Source of the DNA: Hygrocybe punicea
Taxonomy: Eukaryota; Basidiomycota; Agaricomycetes; Agaricales; Hygrophoraceae
Length of the DNA stretch: 64,000 bases
Direction of reading: 5' to 3'
Assembly (NCBI GenBank): GCA_963556145.1
Contig: OY744464.1
Span: 2,170,001-2,234,000, forward strand
Below, piece after piece: positions 56,498 to 64,000 of this stretch. The notes below the pieces were generated by a model, which searched no databases, was not told where the DNA came from, and was given only the letters and a program-made list of their open reading frames with translations. Made by a program: the position numbers and the translations under genes. Positions within the stretch are counted from its first letter, which is position 1. The number at the start of each line of letters is the position of its first letter.

Positions 56498-57708
56498 ATG
56501 GTTCGTTGGACGCAATACGACGAGGTACGCCGTTTATTTTTGTTTTTCTTTCAACGCAAATGTTAGTGTACTGAAGGGCAATTCGTCAGGACTCTTACCG
56601 TCCTGCGGAAGAGGTTTCTCGGGTACTGTGTGATGGCAATACTGGTACTACTTATACATGGCGGAATAAACATGACGGTTCTGCAAAAGTAGGATACTCC
56701 CGAGCCTTCGAGAAGCATGATTCCTCGCCTTTGCCACCACCTCCACCCCCGCCGCCAAGCAAACTTGAAACCAGGAGAGGTGCTTGTTCTGTTTTCTGTT
56801 CTTCTATTTATTGTGTCTCTCACTCAACGTATTGCTTTTCTCTGTTTTTTTGAGATGTCATTTACCCGAAATTGTCTCTGGACATGAACTATGTTTCCAC
56901 TCGTCGGACTCGGACGTTGTCGCCGCGAGATGTCCTGGAGCCTGGGTTCCCGTCTTCTTCAGCAGATTCGGCCGAATACGTGTTCATCCCATCGACATCG
57001 CCAAGCCCACGTTCTTCCTCTTCCTCCGTTTCTCCGGATGATTTAGATCATTCACACCGGGGCCGTAGTCCCAGCGTCGTCCGCACAATTGCCGCGACGA
57101 TGTCGTCTGTCAAAAGCAACTACAACCACAACCACAACGAAAACAAAAACAAAAACAAGAACAAGAACAAGAACAAGGCTTTACCTCCCTTACCTCGCTC
57201 TTCCTCCAGATCAAGCACGCAGGTTGTTCATCACACCAGCAGTTTACTCTCGCCTCTATCCGGGATCCACTTGACCAACCTCTCGTCCTCATCACCGTCC
57301 TCAGACTCGGGCTCGGGCTCGGGCTCGCACTCCCACCGTTCGGAATCACGATCAACGACGACACCCGTGACTCTGATGATGCACCCGTCCAGCAGCAGTA
57401 CTAACTTGAAGTCTCGACGGAGTAACCGACATCACCACCGCCATCACCACCGCCATCGCCACCGCCATCGACCCCACCGTTACCCCAGCTCGCCGGTCCA
57501 CGACAAATCCACCCCTCTCTACGCGGCTCAAAAAAAGAAAAAAGCGGCGTTGTCGTTGTTGCCCACCACCAAAATAATGCAGGACGTCGTGCACAGCGTC
57601 GTGCGGGGCACGATATTTAGTACGAGGGCGTGGTCCGGTGGGAACCCGGCGATCGCGAAACCGAAGCCTGGGGCGTTCGGCCAGCCATTGACGGGGAAGA
57701 ATGCCTAG
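56498..57708 (+). CDS. Unrecognised low-complexity protein, three exons
   Basis: Exons 56498-56524, 56590-56779 and 56855-57708 give 356 residues in frame. The N-terminal part (DSYRPAEEVSRVLCDG) ends in a proline run. Then come a Ser/Arg-rich domain, an alternating Asn-Lys tract encoded by an AACAAG-type microsatellite (about 57128-57178), a serine/glycine tract and a His/Arg tract (57430-57480). A short ordered tail (VVHSVVRGTIFSTRAWSGGNPAI) follows. No domain is recognisable. The basic and His-rich character would suit a nucleic-acid-associated or nuclear protein, but that is a guess. The splice sites are standard; the last acceptor is GAG. Confidence 0.6.
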
Positions 57709-58190
57709 AACGTATGATAGTTTTCTTCTTTATAATTTTTCATTATCAATTGCATGTTACCCCCATGTGTTTCTCTCTGGTTTAAAAATTGTGTTCGTGG
57801 TGTTGTGCCAAAAAAGTGATGACTGCTGAAGCGCTGAAGCACTGAAAAATGAATGAACAAAATCAATTCGATAATCTAACACATTGCAGTAAAACGATGC
57901 GACAAACAGGATACATGAAGAGACCCCTTGATGCTGGTAATGGTAATAATGACAACTTGAAAAACAAAAATCCCAAAAATATAAAAACAACGAAAAGACC
58001 AATGTGACACGATATATATAAAAAAGAGAAATGTGGTTGTGAAAGAAAAAAAAATAAGGAACGTCGGCGTCGGAGACTTGATGAGGGTGGTGACCAGGTG
58101 TACTGTAATATATGCACTGATAAAGAGAAGTTTTTGAGAACCTGTAAAACTAGCCGACCAACAAATAATAAACAACTCACCAAAAAACTT
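57709..58190. other. Convergent intergenic region
   Basis: AT-rich, no coding pattern; it presumably holds the 3' untranslated regions of the two converging genes. Confidence 0.65.
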
Positions 58191-60748
58191 TTAAGCTCTG
58201 GGTGTCGAAGCGGAATAAAGTTTCACCAGGTTGGAAGCAGGCGTAGCAAACGGCCGCAATTTCTCCAACACATCCTCCATGCTAGGGGACTCACCCAACA
58301 CCTGCGCAATGGACGGTGGCCGCCCGCGCTTCAAGTTGACCGCATACGCAGCAGAAGCAGAAGCAGAAGCAGCAGCGCCCGACCCGCCGCCAGATGCCGA
58401 AGAGGTCGAGGAAGACGACGAGAGGCGGCGCAGTGCACGACAAGCCCGGCGTTCCTCCTTCTCCCGCTGTCTTTCGGCTGCGAGGATGGCAGCGGCGACG
58501 GCGGGGTCCCTACGCGTCTCAGGCGAGGACGTGCGTGTTTCTGGGATGGCGGATAGCCCGGATGACACCGTGCTGGCCGCCGTGAGAGGAAGGGACGATG
58601 TGGATGAGGTCGCAGAGGTCGCAAAGGTCGCAAAGGAGGAGAACGACGATGTGGAGGAGCGTTTGTCGAGGTTTGAGAGGGAAAGCAGGTCTGTGGCTGC
58701 ACCGTAAGAGTCTAACCCCAAGCCGAGTTTCCCATCCACTGCAGGAACGGTCAGGCTTGCCGGGCGAGATACGTTTAGGGAAAGACTATCTGGGGCAGGA
58801 TGGCCACGCCTAGCGTTCCTGCTATCTGACGAGGTGCGGTCGAGTGATTCGGCGCCATCGTCGTAGCCTGGTAAAAAAACGGGTGTGGTGGAGCGGCCAT
58901 TGGAGCCTGTCGGTAGGTTGCCGTTGAAGACACCGGATCCGGTAGCATTCATGACAAGATATCGGAGTCCCTTGAGCTCTCTCCCGGTTTTGCGGGCTTC
59001 ACGTTCTAGGGTGTCAATCTTTTTCAAAAGAACGGCTTTTTCTACGGCATGTTTCTCGGAGATGGTGAGCAAATAGGCGGCGAGGTCGTCGAAACGGGCG
59101 CGCTGGAGTTGGAGGGCATCTTGTAGTTGCTCTGCTGTGGCAGTGGTGCTATTCACGGAATCGATGACGTCTCGAAGTTTTTTGTCTTCGGGTGTTTTGG
59201 GACGGATCTTGCCCTTGGTTTTGATGGAGGAAGAATGACTAGGGGGTGGTGGTGGTAGTGGGGTGGCGCTGAGATCAGGTGTGGGAATCACGGAGGGAAT
59301 TGTATGCGCTCTAGGACGGGCTGATGTGCTACGTAAAGGGGTAGTGGTGGATTTGCAGGAGGCATGCGAAGAGGGGGTGGGAGGGATTGTCGGGAGAGAA
59401 GCAAAGGAAGGATAGGTTGTAGGCGGGGAAGGGAGGGGGATTGATGGGGGACCAGTTATGCTTTTCCCGAAGGCAGAGCTAGTTTTGAGACAGGACCTGG
59501 GAGAGGTGGGCCGTTCGCTTGATTTATAGGGCATAGTCGCCACTGATTGGCGTTTCCAAGGGGTGTTGGAAGTAGCGTCAGGAGATGATAATTTTTGTGG
59601 TTCCGGTTCTGAAGCGGTGATGTCCTCGAATTCCTCCGCTGAGTCGAAATCGAGTTTTGTTCCGAGACCGCGTTCGAGCTCTTTGAGGACGGAGACGGGT
59701 ATTTGCTTCTTTCTGGTTGGTTTTAATTTAGGGGGGAAGAATTTTGGGTTGAAGTGACGTTCTGACTGGTCGCCTGAAGAAAAGTCGGAAGCGCTGCCGT
59801 CGTCGATGTGAAAGGAGGGCGAGACGATTCTGCGGGGATTATCGGTATTGTAAGAAGTGTTTTGAGAGTGCATGCGGGGGCTGTTAGGTGGGCTTGGGCT
59901 TGGAGTTGCGAGGATGAGTTTATCATCGTCTGAGCTGTCGATTGGGTCGAATTGGGGGGGGATGTGAAGATGCTTTTGCTGGGGAGATCTAGGTTTCGGA
60001 TTCTCGAGGGCAGGAGCAGGGGCGGCGGAGGGACGAGGTTTTGTGAAGAGGTCATCAAAGGCCTGGAGATCTTCTGGGGGGGATACGGATACGGTGATGG
60101 TTGGACGCAAGGGGCGGGGGCGAGGGGTAGGGGAGCGATCCTGGGATGCTGTCGAGGCGGAGTCGAAGGAAGTGGCACGCGGACTTGGGGAGGGGGGGAT
60201 GAGGTTGTTATCGGTGTGTGTTGTTGTTGATGATTTATCGGATAAGGCGAGTCGAGGAGGTCGGTGTTTAGCGGAGGAAAAGTGCGCTGCGAATTTTGAG
60301 CCTAGCGAAGGGGGACAAGTTGTAGAGGGGGGAATTTGGAGGGAATGAGCGTCTTCAGAATTGTTTATTACGAGTACATTTTGGCTACAATTTTTTTGGT
60401 GGAGGGAATTGGGAAATCCAGGGTCACGATTACGACCAAAAAGGCAAGTAGAAAAGGAATTGCTCACCGGGCTGACCCTGGCTGCTGGAGATAAGTAGAG
60501 GGAGGGGGGATGTCCTGTGCGGAGGTGGAGGACTGAGAAGACTTTTTTCGAGAGCGACCGAGGAAGGGAATGCGACTGCGCTTTGATTTTGAGGATGGAG
60601 GGTCGGAGATGCCGGTGTCGTGGAGGTCTATGGAGGAGGGGGACTGGCGGGGATTGTAGGATGGAGTGTGGGGGGTGTTGGTGCGGAAGAAGTCAGAGAT
60701 GTCGGAAGTCTTTGTACGGAGGCGGCGCACGGGCGAGAGACCAGACAT
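58191..60748 (-). CDS. Large disordered protein with one coiled coil
   Basis: Exon 1 (60748-60468) and exon 2 (60384-58191) join in frame to 824 residues. The sequence is mostly Ser/Pro-rich and disordered, with basic stretches (SKRSRIPFLGRSRKKSS) near the N-terminus. A clear coiled coil follows at about residues 490-570 (LRDVIDSVNSTTATAEQLQ ... KIDTLEREARKTGRELKGL), then a conserved-looking C-terminus (SIAQVLGESPSMEDVLEKLRPF). I favour ATG 60748 (MSGLSPVRRL). An upstream in-frame ATG at 60904 would add a poly-Thr leader encoded by a trinucleotide repeat. The function is unknown; the layout resembles scaffold or cell-polarity proteins, but I see no named domain. Confidence 0.7.
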
Positions 60749-61465
60749 GGGCAAGGAAAGGAGTGTGGTGGTGATGGTGGTGGTGGTGGTGGTGGTGGTG
60801 TTGGTTGACGGTGTTGACGGTGTTGGTGTTGGCGGTGATTGTGAGTGGGTAAAAGGAAAAGGATGGGAAGAAAGAATGGAACGGATATTAAAGCAGGAAC
60901 ACAAAAGAAGGAGATCTCGCGGTCAGATTTTTTAAATATTAAATATTAACAATCTTTCCCTGGAAATACAGCCGACGACCAACATTACATTACACGCCCA
61001 GTCACCGCTGGAATGGAGAGCACAACAGTCCTCGCCGTCGCCGTCGCCGTGGTCGTGGTCGTGGTCATGGTCGTGGTCTGTCGACGTCGTTACCGACGGT
61101 TATGCATCTCCGTCCGCTGGGAGCCGGCTATCTCGCACGAACAGCGACTAGCCGACGCTTATTAGGGTGTGATCGCTAAGGGTGTGATCGCTAATAAAAT
61201 ACGGCCCAGCCATCCGGTGTGGAAATGCAAAATCGAACAGGTTCGACATGGGAAAACAGCAACTGAGAGGCACAACGTCGTACCTCTCGGTCCCAGTGCC
61301 AGTGCCAGTCAGTGCCAGTGCCAGTCAGCGCCAGCCAGTGCCAACCAGTCAACTGACAACTGAACTCAACGTCAAGCGTCAACGTTGAGTACCGAATACG
61401 CCACATCACCAAAGTAAACCAAACAAAGTCGCGTCCTCAACGCTCCTCATCTCCATCGCCCAGCA
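60749..61465. promoter_or_regulatory. Divergent promoter region with microsatellites
   Basis: This lies between two divergently transcribed genes. It holds a GGT/ACC trinucleotide run (about 60768-60800), a GTCGTG-type run (61035-61080), a duplicated GGGTGTGATCGCTAA (about 61164-61195) and a CAGTGC-type run (61295-61345). I looked for the yeast PACE box (GGTGGCAAA) upstream of RPN10 and do not see it. Confidence 0.5.
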
Positions 61466-62672
61466 ATGCCTCTCGAAGCTACAATGATGGTCATCGACAA
61501 CTCCGAGTACATGCGCAACGGCGACTACCAACCAACCCGCTACCGCGCTCAGTGTGACGCTATCAACATCGTCGTACAGACAAAAATCGATGCAAATCCA
61601 GAGAGCACAGTCGGTTTAATGACAATGGCCGGAAAATGGTCCCCTTTTCCTCCCCCTCCTCTCTTCTCACACACTCAATCCACCCCCCCCCCAGTCCAGA
61701 ACTAATGGTCACCCAGACAAAAGAACTCGGTCAAATTATAAAAGCAACCCATTCTTCTCAAATATCCGGATCCATAGACATCCCCACATCCATCGCAATC
61801 GCTCAGCTCGCCCTCAAGCACAGAGAGAACAAGAATCTCCGCCAACGCATAATCGTCTTTGTCGGTTCCCCCCTAGAAGGTCCCGCTGCAGACGAAAAGA
61901 ACATGACCAGGTTGGCAAAGAAACTCAAGAAAAATAATGTCGCAGTCGACATCGTCGCTTTTGGTGATGGCATCGAAGAGGGCGAGAACAGTGTCCTAAG
62001 GGCTTTCGTCGAGGGCGTTTCTAGCAGCGACAATTCGCAAGTTCTTCCCCTTCTTTTGCCTCTCAATTCCCGTCTCACCCCTCCCTCTTCCTAGACATCT
62101 CGTTTCTATCCCCCCAGGTTCACATTTGATATCAGACATCCTCCTTTCTACCCCCATCCTCGCCGGTGACCGTGGTATCCCAGACGAAGCCTTGGGCGAC
62201 CCAGGTGTCTCCGCTGCATCCGGTTCAGCCGCTGCTGGTGGCGATTTCGATGTATTCAATGTCGATCCAAGCTTGGATCCAGAATTAGCAATGGTATACC
62301 CAGTTCCTTCTTGGCACACACCACGTCGTTGCCCGTTCTGACTTTTCCCTTTCCGTCCAGGCTCTCCGCATGTCCATGCAAGAAGCTCGCTTGCGTGAAG
62401 ATGCAGACCAAGCATCAGCGACCGCCGCATCCACAGCCGTCATCGACCCTCCACTACCCCCTACAACACAACCACAACTGCACCCACAACCAGATCCGAC
62501 CGCAGTGCCCGCCCCACCGACGGAAGATCAGCAGGCCCCCTTACTCCAGCCATCAGAGAGCGATGTCGATATGGCTGGTGCCGATGAGGACGAGGAGATG
62601 GATGAGGAAGAGGCTATTGCGAGAGCTATCGAGATGAGCATGGCAGAAGAGCAGGACGAGAAGAAACCGTAG
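61466..62672 (+). CDS. RPN10: 26S proteasome regulatory subunit RPN10
   Basis: This is the ubiquitin receptor of the 19S regulatory particle. Four exons give 341 residues: 61466-61638, 61695-62036, 62095-62293, 62361-62672. The N-terminal VWA domain starts [20 protein letters not shown] and includes [14 protein letters not shown] and [14 protein letters not shown]. Two ubiquitin-interacting motifs follow: [14 protein letters not shown] and the C-terminal [13 protein letters not shown]. Intron 2 (62037-62094) uses a GC donor (GCAAGT), giving [19 protein letters not shown]; using the overlapping GT breaks the frame. Intron 1 has an unusual GTCCCC donor. NDUFB7 starts 91 bp after the stop. Confidence 0.93.
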
Positions 62673-62763
62673 CCACTTCGTAATAATTATATACGTAACA
62701 TTTCTGATTCGTGTGCAAAAAAATTGCCCTTGGCAGCAATTGCAACTTGAAACTGCCTCGTCA

Positions 62764-63216
62764 ATGACTGCCTCGACCACGGCTTCTCAAACGGAGCTCA
62801 AGGCAAACAAAGTCCCTCTGGCTTGGAGAGACCAGTGCTCGTCGTACGTTCCCCGTTTTTCTCTCGTGACAATGATGGGCCTCTCATTCTGTTTGTCGCA
62901 TTGCAAGTCTCCTCATCCCGCTCAACATCTGTCGGAAGGAACAGCTTTATCTTCCCTGGAAGTGCACCGACGAGCGCCATTCGTATGAAAAGTCTGCAAC
63001 CTCCACTTTGAACCTCTGTTCAAAACTTTTTACTGACCGTTACGCGTAGATGTCAATATGACGAGTGCGTGTGGTTTTTTTTTTGTTTTTTTGTTTTTTT
63101 GTAGCATTTGCGGTTTACTTATACGGTACAGTTACATGCGTCGGATGAAGTCGTTGTCCACGCAGAAGCTCGAGGCTGCTGTTGCTGCTGCTGCTGCTGC
63201 TGAGCAAGAGGAGTGA
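62764..63216 (+). CDS. NDUFB7: Complex I subunit NDUFB7 (B18) homologue
   Basis: This small accessory subunit of mitochondrial NADH:ubiquinone oxidoreductase sits on the intermembrane-space side. Four exons give 87 residues: 62764-62843, 62908-62991, 63050-63064, 63132-63216. The twin CX9C signature is exact, with cysteines at 25, 35, 45 and 55 (C-SSLLIPLNI-C-RKEQLYLPW-C-TDERHSYEK-C), marking import by the Mia40 oxidative relay. Exon 3 is only 15 nt. The C-terminus contains a polyalanine run from a GCT microsatellite (63178-63200), a likely site of length variation. It converges with SCO1, with 52 bp between the stops. Confidence 0.9.
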
Positions 63217-63268
63217 ATTTCAATATACGTAGATTTTGTTTCCACACCCCCCCCCCCCTCAAATGAAA

Positions 63269-64000
63269 CTATACCATCTTCCCTTTCGCCGCTTCCCACA
63301 ACCCAATCTCCTTCTGCACCCGAGATACAACATCATCCACAGTGGTAGACTGCCCAAATGCCTCTACGAATTCACCCTCCGGGTCCATCAGGTATATATA
63401 TATCGAGTGGTCAACAAGGTAGTCCCCAGTCGCCTCTGCGTCTGGCGGCGTGGAAAAGTACACACGGAAGGCTTTGCAGATAGACTTGATGGCCGAGTAT
63501 TCGCCTGTGAGACCTGTGAACCGCGGGTGGAAGTCTGCCAGGTACCGCGCGACTTGCGCGATCGTGTCCCGTGCGGGGTCGACGGATATGAACACCGGTT
63601 GGAAGATGGTGCCGTATTGTTTCTCTGTGTGTGGTGCCAAGGTAAGTTGTAAGTGACGGCAGCGGGGTGGAGGGGGGGCGTTTTTCGAACACGCACCGAG
63701 GGTGTCTATGATGGCACCCATCTTGTCCAACTCGGCAGGACATATGTCTGGGCAGTTGGTGAAGCCAAAGTAGAGCATGTTCCATTTGCCAAGAAGGTCT
63801 AGTTCGGAGAAGGGCTGGTTCTGGTGCGTGATGAGCGTGAACGGTCCACCGACGTGGGCTCGACCGACTTGTTTGGCTTCACGCTCTTTTTCTGCAAGAA
63901 AAAAAAAAGGCGATGCTCATCAGCGTCAAGCGAAGGGGCTCGGAGAAAGAAGGGGTGGTGGGTGGGCACGTACGACGCTCTTCGAGCAATTTTGCTTTCT
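63269..64000 (-). CDS. SCO1: SCO1-type copper chaperone for cytochrome c oxidase (5' end beyond window)
   Basis: This mitochondrial inner-membrane protein delivers copper to the CuA site of Cox2. Visible exons are before 63974, then 63891-63697 and 63624-63269. The copper-binding CPDIC motif (CxxxC) follows LYFGFTNC, and the third ligand histidine is in VDHSIYIYLMDPEG. FQPVFISVDPARDT, HPRFTGLTG and the C-terminal VVSRVQKEIGLW complete the thioredoxin-like fold. The N-terminal presequence and the transmembrane helix lie outside the window. Upstream of the fold is the charged linker EREAKQVGRAHVGGPFTLI typical of SCO proteins. Confidence 0.92.

Noticed and set aside
57128..57480. Regularly repeated units suggestive of an array
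   Set aside because: These are in-frame microsatellites coding Asn-Lys and His-Arg tracts, with no spacer structure; CRISPR arrays do not occur in fungal nuclear DNA.

Overview
The window is nuclear DNA of a filamentous fungus, almost certainly a mushroom-forming basidiomycete (Agaricomycetes). Genes are dense, on both strands, and cut by many 48-70 nt introns. They include a CYP63-like P450, an F-box protein and NACHT-ankyrin STAND (NLR-like) genes typical of that group. There are no bacterial-type operons. Exon coordinates below were worked out by hand from splice sites, reading frame and known protein families; most reconstructed CDSs come out as an exact multiple of three.

Region 1 (1-22.5 kb) is a graveyard of nested mobile elements. 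A 2.3-kb LTR element carrying only gag-like frames lies at 1395-3687. From 4.1 to 21.8 kb runs one NACHT-ankyrin gene on the minus strand, cut in two by a 13.35-kb composite insertion (5618-18971) with the 5-bp target duplication GCCTC. Removing the insert and one GCCTC rejoins an ankyrin repeat in frame. The insert is a 1.65-kb TGTTA...TAACA element ('X') that was itself invaded by an inverted-repeat element (about 5753-8185), a Tad-like LINE (9061-17161) and an AT-rich element (about 17215-18348). The LINE carries a second X copy (14797-16437, duplication AGGAG). Both X copies encode the same small membrane protein, and the copies differ mostly at synonymous sites. A near-perfect palindrome of about 0.7 kb (21797-22489) closes the region.

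Region 2 (22.5-50.9 kb) is ordinary housekeeping DNA: CCT2, PMT1, mitochondrial malate dehydrogenase, cyclin C, class II aldolase, an F-box protein, a P450, a lipase, a SEC14 protein, EMG1, an unnamed membrane protein, FUR1 and actin. Region 3 (50.9-64 kb) has a second STAND remnant, three genes without a recognised family (53820, 56498 and 58191), then RPN10, an NDUFB7 homologue and a SCO1 homologue that runs off the right edge.

Two gene-structure features recur. Six-nucleotide exons occur in MDH1, FBA1 and ACT1. GC-AG introns with GCAAG donors occur in CCT2, FBA1, the P450, RPN10 and the STAND pseudogene. The genes do not form one pathway. The most interesting content is the dated nest of insertions, the conserved membrane ORF in element X, the gag-only LTR element and the TGA-dominated decay of the repeats.
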